In this document: piece by piece, positions 7,391 to 14,665 of the stretch
Layout: every line of letters begins with the position of its first letter
Position numbering within the stretch: position 1 is the stretch's first letter
Assembly (NCBI GenBank): GCA_947427325.1
Contig: CANEHP010000025.1
Span: forward strand, 1-17,601
Reading direction: 5' to 3'
Length of the DNA stretch: 17,601 nucleotides
Origin: an uncultured Clostridia bacterium
Lineage (GTDB): Bacteria; Bacillota; Clostridia; Oscillospirales; Ruminococcaceae
The notes under the pieces: model-generated
The model's input: only the letters and a program-made list of their open reading frames with translations
Told to the model about the DNA's origin: nothing
Database searches by the model: none
Program-made: the position numbers and the translations under genes

Positions 7391-8533
7391 TTATCCTACG
7401 ACCCTTTCCACCTCTTTAACATTAGGTCCTGCGGGAGTATATGTGCAGGTGGCAAACAACAGATCGTCTGCGTTTACGTCCTTGCAGAACTGAATTGCGT
7501 TCAGATCAAAATATCTCACGTCGCAAACATAAATGGTCTGATAGCACTGTGTAAGGAAGGGAATAAGTCCGTTGCCGTAGCTTTCCTTCATTACCACAAG
7601 AGTTTTTCCGTTAGCGCAGTCGGTTTCTATCTTTGCTATCCTGTCGTCGCTGCCCAAAAAAGAGCAGTAATAAGCCCCTGCGTCTCGTGAAACGAACAGA
7701 TCGCTTTCCTTGCCGTTTTGGAAGGAGGTATCGTAGTAGGTGGTCTTTAAGGCGCTGTCATTGGGTGAGATATACATTGTAAAGGGTTCGGGGTCGCTGT
7801 TGAGCTTTTCGCTTTTTGAATAGTTATAGAGAGAACCCATATACCCCTCTTTGGTCACCTTTTTATACTCGGAAATATCCGCAAACTTATCGGCAACGCC
7901 CGCCGCCTTGGCAAATACTTCAGCGGCATAGTATGCGCCCAGCGGCTGCCAGTGGTGGTCGGTGCGGGTGTATATATATTCGTCGGTGTGCGCCTTTAAG
8001 GCGGAATAAACGTCTACGTTTGCAACTCCGCTGAGCTTGTCTGCGGTATGGTCGATCTTCTCCTTCTGACTGGAGGTAAAGCCCGTAATATCCTCGGGAA
8101 CATAAAATTCCGAAGAGGTGGGAATAACCATGCTGTAAACCTTAACGCCGGGCAAAGCCGCAGCAGCCTTATTTACCGCAGCGGCGTATCGTTCGCAGTT
8201 TTCAAAAGTGCCCCAGCAGCCCATAAGTCCCATATAGTGACCGTTTCTGCCTATTATTTTTATGCCGCTTTCTCCGTCCTCCCGATAGCTGTCGGGAACA
8301 TCGCCGGGCGCTTCGGTAACGGGTGCATCCGTGTTTTGCCGGGTTGCCGCTTCCGTTTCGGGGGCGTTTGTACTTTCGTTATTAACGGTATTTTCTTTTC
8401 CAGCGGTCTGCTGTGTGGGGGCGCTTGTCTTATCCGCAGTACCGGAGGGATTTTCCTCGTTGTCGGAACAGCCTGCCATGGCCGCAAGCATGGCGGCGGT
8501 CAATAATACCGCAATGGATTTACTGAATTTCAT
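7391..8533 (-). CDS. DHHW-family lipoprotein (SGNH/AlgX-like), paralogue 1
   Basis: This 380-residue exported lipoprotein belongs to the DHHW family. The signal peptide ends in LAAMAGC (Cys22). A low-complexity Thr/Glu/Pro linker spans about 25-85, and a globular domain follows. Key blocks are KVYSMVIPTSSEFY (131-144), RTDHHWQPLGAYYAAE (190-205; Asp192, His193, His194) and VMKESYGNGLIPF (314-326; Ser318). By analogy with AlgX/AlgJ, which use a D-x-H pair and a later serine, it may esterify or deacetylate a surface polymer; the substrate is inferred only. This copy has KESYGN where the other two have KDSYGN. The family's N-terminal ELAKFPEFS module is missing. The ATG at 8533 precedes the signal peptide, with GAAAGGAAAG rather far upstream. 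In-frame codons further upstream lie in repeat A3 and are rejected as starts. A terminator follows. Confidence 0.88.
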   Translation of the reverse strand: MKFSKSIAVLLTAAMLAAMAGCSDNEENPSGTADKTSAPTQQTAGKENTVNNESTNAPETEAATRQNTDAPVTEAPGDVPDSYREDGESGIKIIGRNGHYMGLMGCWGTFENCERYAAAVNKAAAALPGVKVYSMVIPTSSEFYVPEDITGFTSSQKEKIDHTADKLSGVANVDVYSALKAHTDEYIYTRTDHHWQPLGAYYAAEVFAKAAGVADKFADISEYKKVTKEGYMGSLYNYSKSEKLNSDPEPFTMYISPNDSALKTTYYDTSFQNGKESDLFVSRDAGAYYCSFLGSDDRIAKIETDCANGKTLVVMKESYGNGLIPFLTQCYQTIYVCDVRYFDLNAIQFCKDVNADDLLFATCTYTPAGPNVKEVERVVG

Positions 8534-8569
8534 AATGGGTTTTCTTTCCTTTCTTTTGTCTTTATATTT

Positions 8570-8732
8570 AGAACTTGTTCTCATAGAAATTGGCACGCAT
8601 CTTTTCGGCAAATTTTGCCGATGACTGCGTCAAAATTCCTTGAAATACACGAGTATTCCTGCGGAATTTTTCTTTGTCCTCGACAAAAATTTGCTCGAAA
8701 ATCCGCACACCATTCCTATGAGAACAAGTTCT
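8570..8732. repeat. Long-palindrome repeat family A, copy A3
   Basis: This 163-bp element has the same perfect 17-bp terminal inverted repeats as A2. Its left arm is identical to that of A2 through the apex; a few substitutions and one inserted A lie in the right arm. The apex is AATAC (8644-8648) paired with GTATT (8653-8657). It fills most of the gap between the unrecognised 233-residue gene and DHHW paralogue 1, starting 29 bases past the former's stop on the minus strand. It could attenuate read-through between them, which is inference. Confidence 0.85.
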
Positions 8733-8761
8733 TATAATTGATTTGCGATTTTTTGCAGTCC

Positions 8762-9463
8762 CTAATCCCATTCCTCCGAGATAAATTTAAAATCGTCCGT
8801 TTTGTCCGTCTTATCGAGAACGCTTTTTATTCTTTCCTCGGCGGCTGCCTGCGCCTTTTTAAACAGCGAATTTTTATATTCTCGGCTGCCGCACAGCAGC
8901 ATAACTCCGAGGGCTTCGTCGTCAAGGGATATCATATTGGTTTCAAGGGGATAGTTTCCGCTGTTGTCGGCGGAATCGGGATCTCCCCGATAATAGTCTG
9001 TCACCGCTTTCATTTCCTCCGCTGTGCCCGTTACGGCGGCCATTTGAACCGCAGCTCCGTCATAAAATGCTCCGAAGAAAAGCCGTGCAAGCTTTTGCTT
9101 TCTGCCGATTATTTCGGCGCATATCCTGTCCGCTTGTTCTTTGACGAATTTCAAAACGGCTTTCTCGGCTTCTTCGGCATTTTTGAACCGAATATATATC
9201 AGTCTTGTGCGTTCCTCCCGGATAAGCTCGACTTTATCAAGCTCGCCGCCGTCGCCGTACAGGGCGGTAAGTCCCTTTGGCATTACTTCTCTCGGAACGG
9301 TGTATATTGTTATTTCGTTTCCGTATGCGGGCACATCGTATGTCAGCGTCTGATACTCGGTATCGTAGTCGAGAAACAGACTTTCCTCCGATTGTTCGGC
9401 GTCGTGTTCGCTGAATTTGAATTTCCCCTTTTTATATTTTAACGGGATTTTATAAATACTCAT
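8762..9463 (-). CDS. Unrecognised soluble protein between DHHW genes
   Basis: I do not recognise this 233-residue protein. It has no signal peptide, lipobox or membrane segment, so it is probably cytoplasmic. The N-terminal half looks beta-rich (MSIYKIPLKYKKGKFKFSE, then alternating strands to about 105). The middle has a charged helix (RFKNAEEAEKAVLKFVKEQADRIC), and the C-terminal part is acidic and helical, ending KFISEEWD. The ATG at 9463 is chosen although AAGG abuts it and the GAGG is about 12 bases away. A GTG at 9481 would add six residues without a better ribosome site. It lies between two DHHW paralogues on the same strand, which suggests but does not prove a shared role. An opposite-strand ORF of similar size is rejected for its Phe/Cys-rich shadow composition. 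Confidence 0.7.
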   Translation of the reverse strand: MSIYKIPLKYKKGKFKFSEHDAEQSEESLFLDYDTEYQTLTYDVPAYGNEITIYTVPREVMPKGLTALYGDGGELDKVELIREERTRLIYIRFKNAEEAEKAVLKFVKEQADRICAEIIGRKQKLARLFFGAFYDGAAVQMAAVTGTAEEMKAVTDYYRGDPDSADNSGNYPLETNMISLDDEALGVMLLCGSREYKNSLFKKAQAAAEERIKSVLDKTDKTDDFKFISEEWD

Positions 9464-9609
9464 CCTTAGGCTTTTCCTCACTGCTTCGTTTTTTCCGTTA
9501 ATCTCTCTGCAGGGGCAATACCCTGTAATTACGGGAAAATCTCCGGGGGAAGCCGCCGAATTTTGCAGGCAGGCCTTACGGTTTTCCCCTTAGGCCGTTG
9601 TCGGTTACA

Positions 9610-10782
9610 TCACCAATTTATCAGATGTCCTGCCCCGGTTCTCATTCTTTCGATACCCTCGCAGTTCTGTCCTGCAGCAGAGTATGTACACATGGTGAAA
9701 AGCACGTCGGTTATGCCCTGCTCCTTAACAAAATCTATGGCGTTTAAATCGAAAAATCTCACATCGGTGACATAGATCTCTTCAAAGCTGTTCATAAAAA
9801 AGGGGATTTCCACATTTCCGTAGCTGTCCTTTATCACCATAAGCTTTCTGCCGTTTTTGCAGTCCGTTTCGATCCTTACTATTTTTTTGTCCGAGCCCAT
9901 ATAAGTGCCAAATGCGTTTCTCGGCTCTTGAGCAATGAAGAAAGGATATTTTCCGTCAAGGTTGTATGCCATATCGTAATAGTAGCACTCATATTTATTT
10001 TTCGGAACATAATAGGAAAAAGCATCGGGGTCGTTAAGCAGATTGGCATCATTTGTAGAGCCGTAAAGCGAGCCTACAAAGCCCTCTATCACCTTTGCCT
10101 CAAAATTGTCGCTGTTCATCTCCTTAAAAGGGACTCCCGCCGCCTTGGCAAACTCCGCCGCCGCATAATATGCGCCGTTTGCGGTCCAGTGATGGTCCGT
10201 TCTGAAATAAATGTATTCGTCCGTATGCTGCTGCAATACGTCATAACAGCGCACGCTTTTTACCCTGTCGCTTAAATGCTCTTCAATATAGTTGATATCC
10301 TCAAGCTGTGAAGCGTTGTATCGTTCATAGTCCTTGGGACAGTAGAAATCCGCCTTTGTGGGGGCTACCATGCTGTAAACCTGCGCAATTCCGTCCAAAT
10401 CCTTTGCGAAAGCGTCTACCGATTTTACATACAGCTCCTGATTATACCCTCCCGCATAAAGCTGTACTCCCCACCAATGATCTCTGTAGTAAAACACCAT
10501 ATTTCCGTTAATGACCTGTGGGTTTTCCACCATTGGCGGCTCATATTCCGCTTGGGTGGGAATAAAGCCGCTTTCCGAGGGGGACTGAGCTGCTCCTGCC
10601 GTTCCCTGTTCGCTGCCGTTTTCCGGCTGATTTTGCGGGGAATTGCTCTGACTGTCGGTTTTTACCGTGCCGTTGCCCTGCGTTGAAACCACGTCGGTTT
10701 GACTTGCGTCCGAACAGCCTGTAAATGCCATAACAAAAGCCGAGATCAATGCGGCAAATGAAATTTTATCCGATTTTTTCAT
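9610..10782 (-). CDS. DHHW-family lipoprotein (SGNH/AlgX-like), paralogue 2
   Basis: This 390-residue exported lipoprotein has the lipobox MAFTGC (Cys23) and a Gln/Asn/Ser-rich linker (about 25-80). The globular domain is close to paralogue 3: DHWWGVQLYAGGYNQELY (101-118), VYSMVAPTKADFYCPKDYERYNAS (135-158), RTDHHWTANGAYYAA (194-208; Asp196, His197, His198) and VIKDSYGNVEIPF (316-328; Ser320). These D-H-H and Ser blocks fit the D-x-H and Ser catalytic residues of AlgX-like SGNH proteins, but the reaction here is inferred. Like paralogue 1 it lacks the N-terminal ELAKFPEFS module. AGGAAAGG immediately upstream supports the ATG. It follows paralogue 3 by 163 bases on the same strand. Its leader carries an 18-bp tandem duplication containing a TATAAT-like box. 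Confidence 0.92.
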   Translation of the reverse strand: MKKSDKISFAALISAFVMAFTGCSDASQTDVVSTQGNGTVKTDSQSNSPQNQPENGSEQGTAGAAQSPSESGFIPTQAEYEPPMVENPQVINGNMVFYYRDHWWGVQLYAGGYNQELYVKSVDAFAKDLDGIAQVYSMVAPTKADFYCPKDYERYNASQLEDINYIEEHLSDRVKSVRCYDVLQQHTDEYIYFRTDHHWTANGAYYAAAEFAKAAGVPFKEMNSDNFEAKVIEGFVGSLYGSTNDANLLNDPDAFSYYVPKNKYECYYYDMAYNLDGKYPFFIAQEPRNAFGTYMGSDKKIVRIETDCKNGRKLMVIKDSYGNVEIPFFMNSFEEIYVTDVRFFDLNAIDFVKEQGITDVLFTMCTYSAAGQNCEGIERMRTGAGHLINW

Positions 10783-10843
10783 TTTTTTCCTTTCCTGTGC
10801 CGAAATATTGTTGTGCTTTATTTGAAAGTATTACACCGAAAAC

Positions 10844-10879
10844 TATATCGGAATGAAAAATTATATCGGAATGAAAAAC
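10844..10879. repeat. 18-bp tandem duplication upstream of DHHW paralogue 2
   Basis: Two copies of TATATCGGAATGAAAAA(T/C) lie back to back (10844-10861 and 10862-10879). On the minus strand each unit contributes CATTCCGATATA, making TATAAT in one junction and TATAGT in the other. Each could serve as a -10 box for the gene starting at 10782, although the matching -35 (TTCCGA, 17 bases away) is poor. Confidence 0.8.
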
Positions 10880-10945
10880 GGGTCGGAAATAAAAATAAAA
10901 GAAGCCTGTTTTTAAAAAATGTCCTTAAAGCCGGTGAAATTATCT

Positions 10946-12445
10946 TTAGTCCTGTCCCCAATCAAGCAAAGGACCTTGTCCCAATCTGGAAACCTCTATT
11001 CCGTCGGCATTGCCGCCTGCTGCGGAGAAGGTGTTCATTGTGAACAGAACGTCCGTAACGCCGTGCTCCTTTATGAAATCAATGGCGTTCAGAGGGAAAA
11101 AGCGCACGTCGCATACATAGATCTGCTCAAAGCTGTTCATATAAAAGGGTATTTCCGCATTGCCGTAGCTGTCCTTGAACACAAGCAGCTTTCTGCCGTT
11201 ATTAACGTCGGTGTCTACTCTGACTATCTTAGTATCCGCACCCATAAATACGCTGTATGCGCCGCTTCCGTGCTGATCCTTCTGGAAGAAGGGATATCTC
11301 AGCTCATCCTCGTAGTGAGTGTTATAATAATATGTTGAAAAATCATTGTTGGGTATATAATATTTTAAGGTATCGGGGTCGTTGGAAAGAGAAGCGCTGT
11401 TTGTAAATCCGTAAACAGAGCCTACAAAATCGTCAATTTCATGATATTCAAAGTTATCCTCGTTTAATTCGAGGAAGGGAACTCCCGCCGCCTTTGCAAA
11501 CTGCTCCGCCGCATAGTATGCGCCCAGGGGCTGCCAATGGTGGTCGGTGCGGAAATAAATATCCTCGTCCTTATGCTGCTGCAATGCCGCATAGCAGTGA
11601 ACGCTTGTTACCTTGTCGCTCAGCTTTGATTCCATATATACTATATCGTCATACTGTGAAGCGTTGTATCTGCTGTATTTCGAGGGACAGTAAAAATCTC
11701 CGTTGGTGGGAGCGATCATGCTATAGACCTTTGCAATACCCTCCAGATCCTCTGCAAAATCGTTTACGGATTTGGCATATTTGTCCTGATTATAGCCTCC
11801 GCCGTAAAGACTAACTCCCCAGGCGTGACCGTTATATTCAAATACGATCTGTCCGTTGCTTACAACTGCGTCCAGTACGCCGTCCAAGCCGTGATCGGGT
11901 CCCTGCAGCGGGGGTTCGGTATTCTGATCGGGCTGCGTTGCGGGATTCTGTTCGGTGACATTGCCGCCCTGCGAATCGGTTTGGGTGGGATTCTGATTGT
12001 TCTCGGGAACGGTTACATTGGGGGTATTCGGTTTTACGGGTTTGGGCGTACCGTGAATGGTTACGCCGCCGAGAGATACGCCCATGCATTTTGAAATATT
12101 GGCGGAAATGTCCTTAAAGCCGTCCCGCCAGGGTACGGTATCGTCATACCATTCCGTAATGCCGCTTGTAAACTTGCCGCTGAAAAAATTCTCGAAGCTG
12201 AACTCGGGAAATTTTGCCAATTCACGCTTTTCCGTCATTGAAATGGTAGGACGGGTGAAAACAAGCATGGATACCGCAATTCCCGCAAACACCGAGCCTA
12301 AAGCCACAGTATTTGCCACAAGCCAGCGATTGGCTTTATTGCCGCTGATTTTTCCCTGTTCCTCCGTTATTGTTTTATTTTTCGGTTGATCCTCGACGTT
12401 TTTGCGTCTTTTCGGTTTTTCCGCAAGATGCTGACCCTTAGCCAT
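10946..12445 (-). CDS. Membrane-anchored DHHW-family protein, paralogue 3 (full-length form)
   Basis: This 499-residue protein has a basic cytoplasmic N terminus (1-40) and a single membrane segment (about 41-63). It is the only one of the three with the family's N-terminal module: SMTEKRELAKFPEFSFENFFSGKFTSGITEWYDDTVPWRDGF (69-110). A Pro/Asn/Gln/Thr linker (about 132-185) leads to the catalytic-type domain with HAWGVSLYGGGYNQDKY (207-223), VYSMIAPTNGDFYCPSKYSRYNAS (240-263), RTDHHWQPLGAYYAAEQF (299-316; Asp301, His302, His303) and VFKDSYGNAEIPF (422-434; Ser426). The N-terminal module and D-x-H/Ser pattern are those of DHHW/AlgX-like proteins, which in alginate systems acetylate exopolysaccharide. 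Here the polymer is unknown and no MBOAT partner is adjacent. A near-consensus promoter lies upstream with an AAAGGA ribosome site. This is the first gene of the same-strand cluster. Confidence 0.92.
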   Translation of the reverse strand: MAKGQHLAEKPKRRKNVEDQPKNKTITEEQGKISGNKANRWLVANTVALGSVFAGIAVSMLVFTRPTISMTEKRELAKFPEFSFENFFSGKFTSGITEWYDDTVPWRDGFKDISANISKCMGVSLGGVTIHGTPKPVKPNTPNVTVPENNQNPTQTDSQGGNVTEQNPATQPDQNTEPPLQGPDHGLDGVLDAVVSNGQIVFEYNGHAWGVSLYGGGYNQDKYAKSVNDFAEDLEGIAKVYSMIAPTNGDFYCPSKYSRYNASQYDDIVYMESKLSDKVTSVHCYAALQQHKDEDIYFRTDHHWQPLGAYYAAEQFAKAAGVPFLELNEDNFEYHEIDDFVGSVYGFTNSASLSNDPDTLKYYIPNNDFSTYYYNTHYEDELRYPFFQKDQHGSGAYSVFMGADTKIVRVDTDVNNGRKLLVFKDSYGNAEIPFYMNSFEQIYVCDVRFFPLNAIDFIKEHGVTDVLFTMNTFSAAGGNADGIEVSRLGQGPLLDWGQD

Positions 12446-12493
12446 TTTGTGAATCCTTTCGTCTTATATATTTATGTTATGATCATTGTATTT

Positions 12494-12508
12494 TGTACCC
12501 GACGTACA
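12494..12508. promoter_or_regulatory. Operator-like inverted repeat at the paralogue 3 promoter
   Basis: TGTAC-CCGAC-GTACA is a perfect 5-bp inverted repeat with a 5-base spacer. It sits just downstream of the -10 box, overlapping the expected transcription start. The position suits a repressor site, but no regulator is encoded here and such short repeats can be chance. Confidence 0.3.
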
Positions 12509-12514
12509 TTATAT

Positions 12515-12543
12515 ATTATACACTTAAAACCTTTTTACGTCAA
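12515..12543 (-). promoter_or_regulatory. Sigma-A-like promoter for DHHW paralogue 3
   Basis: On the minus strand TTGACG (12543-12538) and TATAAT (12520-12515) are separated by exactly 17 bases. This is close to consensus. The start codon is about 70 bases downstream. Confidence 0.8.
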
Positions 12544-12908
12544 TATTCGGCAAAGGTAAAAGCCTTCGTCCAAAGCGATTTTAAAGGCATTTATGCCAAT
12601 GACCGCAAATTTATTGAAACGCTGCGCTTCGGGATAAAAAATCAAATATTTTAAAAAGGTTACAGAAAGATTACATCAGCTCCTTATTTCCGATTTCAGA
12701 CAAGCGCCAAACACAGAACCGTGTAAGCTTTGCCCGGAATTTTTCCGTTCCGTTTTTTCATTCCACAAGTTATACGGTATATCGCCAAAATTCTCACAAT
12801 AATTTTTCCTTTTTTCAGCAAAAAACTGCTTTATGGGACATGATCCGATAAAACAGTATTTTGAACCTGCTGTTATTCAATTAAAAGCCTAAAATAAAAA
12901 GCCTAATA

Positions 12909-13415
12909 CTAAAAAAACACTCCGCCCATAACCGTTTCCCCGTTAAAAGCTCCGCCGTTAAGCAGACAAACCGCATGCGCCCCCGCCGCCTTTTCGCCGA
13001 GTCCCGCACCCTCCTCGGTGGTCGCCTTTACATTGACCGAATCGGGGGTAATATGGCAGTGCAGGGCTATATTCTTGCGCATTTCGTCGGTATAGCGCGA
13101 TATTTTGGGTCTTAACATAATAATTGTGCAGTCTATATTACCCACAGTATATCCCCTCTGCTCGATAAGGGAAGTCACTTTGTCCAAAAGCGCAAGACTT
13201 GATATTCCCTCATAGGCGGGATCGCTGTCGGGAAACAGCTTTCCTATATCTCCAAGCCCTGCCGCACCAAGCAGGGAATCCATTATTGCATGAACCAGAA
13301 CATCAGCGTCGGAATGTCCCAGAAGTCCCTTGTCAAAAGGTATTTCCACTCCGCCTAAAATCAGTTTTCTGTTTTCCGCAAAAAGGTGAACGTCATAGCC
13401 GTGACCGATACGCAT
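12909..13415 (-). CDS. ispF: 2-C-methyl-D-erythritol 2,4-cyclodiphosphate synthase
   Basis: This 168-residue enzyme of the MEP isoprenoid pathway converts CDP-methylerythritol 2-phosphate to the cyclic diphosphate, releasing CMP. The N-terminal MRIGHGYDVH supplies the metal ligands Asp8 and His10, and GHSDADVLVHA supplies His42, all at the E. coli positions. LGDIGKLFPDSDPAYEG (55-71) and NVKATTEEGAGLGE match the family's substrate-binding segments. It is about 10 residues longer than usual at the C terminus (NGGAFNGETVMGGVFF after AVCLL). AAGGAG about 9 bases upstream supports the ATG. It lies 27 bases after pheA on the same strand and is probably co-transcribed with it. The call is very secure. 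Confidence 0.97.
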   Translation of the reverse strand: MRIGHGYDVHLFAENRKLILGGVEIPFDKGLLGHSDADVLVHAIMDSLLGAAGLGDIGKLFPDSDPAYEGISSLALLDKVTSLIEQRGYTVGNIDCTIIMLRPKISRYTDEMRKNIALHCHITPDSVNVKATTEEGAGLGEKAAGAHAVCLLNGGAFNGETVMGGVFF

Positions 13416-13442
13416 ATTATATATCTCCTTATCTTGTTTGGG

Positions 13443-14570
13443 CTACACGATTTCCTTGTAGTTGCCGAGAAGCCTGTAATAACCGCAGTCCGCTTCTAAA
13501 TTCTGCAAAAGCTTGTTTACCGAGGGATTGGAAATACTGCCCTCAAAATCAAGATAAAAAATTACCTCAAAGCTGTCGCTGCCCGATTTTTTCTTTATAT
13601 GTGCGGGCATATGGCGGCTTTCGATACGGGTAAGGTTTAAGCCGCTGAAATAAAATCTTGTAAGCAGCTTGTAAAGCGAGCCGCTGATATGGGGCAGGGA
13701 CAGGCAAATACTGATTATATCCGAGCCTTCTTCAATTTGCAGCTCTTTGGAAATTATAACAAATCTTGTGAAGTTTTCCCCTATATCCACAATGTTTTCC
13801 GCAATTACCTCCAAGCCGTAAAGCTTAGCGCAGTGTGCGGAGCAGACGCAGGCAATGTTTTCACCGCTTTCCGACACTGTTTTAGCGGCAATGGAGGTGT
13901 TTTCAACGGCTTTTTGCTTATAGCCTCTTTTGCTCAGGAAATCGGAGCATTGACGCAGCGCCTGCTCATGCGAGATTACCTTTTCTATGTTCGCATTTTT
14001 GCTTTTTGCCGCCAAAATATGATTCACGGGAATTGAAAGACGTCCGCATATATACATTTCATACTGCTCCAAAAGCTTATAGGTGTCTTCAACGCTGCCT
14101 GCTGTGGAGTTTTCTATGGGCAGAACTCCGTAATCTGCCCTGCCGCCGCTTACCGCACCGAAAACCCGTTCAAAGGTATCGTAGTAATCTATCCCTGCGT
14201 TATCTCCGAAAGCTTTTATACAAGCCTCCTCGGAATAGCTGCCCCTTATTCCGGGACAAGCTACCGCAGGCGCTTTTTTTATGTCGGAGGAAGCTGTTTC
14301 CTTGTAATCGGTAAGCTGCTCCTGCTGTAAGCATTTGGATATTTCCATTATCTGAGAGAACAGCAAACGGCCGGCGGCTTCAAGCTGAGGAGGGGATTCT
14401 GCCGTTATTTTATTCAGCACTTCCTTTTCCCTGCCGCTTTGAAAAACAGGCATACCCTTTTCCTTTTTGTATTCCGCCACCTGCCTGCACAGCTCCATTC
14501 TTTCGGAAAACAGCTTTAAAAGTCTGCTGTCGGTGGAGTCTATCTGTTTGCGAATATCGTCAAGGTTCAT
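13443..14570 (-). CDS. pheA: Bifunctional chorismate mutase/prephenate dehydratase (P-protein)
   Basis: This 375-residue cytoplasmic enzyme converts chorismate to prephenate and then to phenylpyruvate for phenylalanine synthesis. Residues 1-85 are an AroQ-type chorismate mutase (LDDIRKQIDSTDSRLLKLFSERM, then GREKEV at 46-51). Residues 104-275 are the dehydratase, with GIRGSYSEEA, DYGVLPIENSTAGSVEDTYKLL (146-167), HILAAK and the catalytic NFTRF (266-270). Residues 285-375 are an ACT domain. Its regulatory motifs have drifted: the usual GALV reads GSLY (297-300) and the usual ESRP reads ESRHMP (317-322), so phenylalanine feedback may differ. GGGAG 8 bases upstream supports the ATG. It follows the PASTA pseudokinase gene by 95 bases and precedes ispF by 27 bases, so pheA-ispF is a likely operon. 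The leader is too short for an obvious T-box or attenuator. Confidence 0.96.
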   Translation of the reverse strand: MNLDDIRKQIDSTDSRLLKLFSERMELCRQVAEYKKEKGMPVFQSGREKEVLNKITAESPPQLEAAGRLLFSQIMEISKCLQQEQLTDYKETASSDIKKAPAVACPGIRGSYSEEACIKAFGDNAGIDYYDTFERVFGAVSGGRADYGVLPIENSTAGSVEDTYKLLEQYEMYICGRLSIPVNHILAAKSKNANIEKVISHEQALRQCSDFLSKRGYKQKAVENTSIAAKTVSESGENIACVCSAHCAKLYGLEVIAENIVDIGENFTRFVIISKELQIEEGSDIISICLSLPHISGSLYKLLTRFYFSGLNLTRIESRHMPAHIKKKSGSDSFEVIFYLDFEGSISNPSVNKLLQNLEADCGYYRLLGNYKEIV

Positions 14571-14665
14571 ATTTTTTTCTCCCGGTATTTTTTTCTCCGT
14601 TCTCCACTAAAAATAAACAATGCAAATCTTTGTCTATTTTTTAGACTAAAATTAGTGTGAGAACC

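Larger units (their letters stand above)
12446..12908. other. Intergenic region between DHHW paralogue 3 and ispF
   Basis: This 463-base gap has no credible gene. It holds the paralogue 3 promoter and an operator-like inverted repeat. Small inverted repeats (GGCAT-TT-ATGCC near 12586 and CGGAA-TTT-TTCCG near 12736) and a partial direct repeat of TAAAAAGCCTAA (12881-12906) are also present. I see no clear terminator for ispF. Confidence 0.5.

Noticed and set aside
8048..8506. A 152-codon plus-strand ORF
   Set aside because: It is antisense to the linker and N-terminal domain of DHHW paralogue 1, with Gly/Cys/Phe-rich shadow composition.
8534..8611. An extended N terminus (26 extra residues) for DHHW paralogue 1
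   Set aside because: The extra codons run into palindrome A3 and precede a good signal peptide and lipobox. The internal ATG at 8533 is the sensible start.
8738..9442. A 234-codon plus-strand ORF opposite the unrecognised minus-strand gene
   Set aside because: It is rich in Phe, Cys and Val without domain logic and lacks a good ribosome site. The minus-strand frame has normal soluble-protein composition and fits the strand of its neighbours.
13199..13633. A 144-codon plus-strand ORF
   Set aside because: It is antisense to the secure ispF and pheA genes, spans their junction, and is full of Cys/Arg/Pro runs.
14571..14665. A T-box or peptide attenuator upstream of pheA
   Set aside because: The 95-base gap is too short for a T-box, has no Phe-rich leader peptide, and shows only a small GTCTA-AAAAA-TAGAC hairpin.
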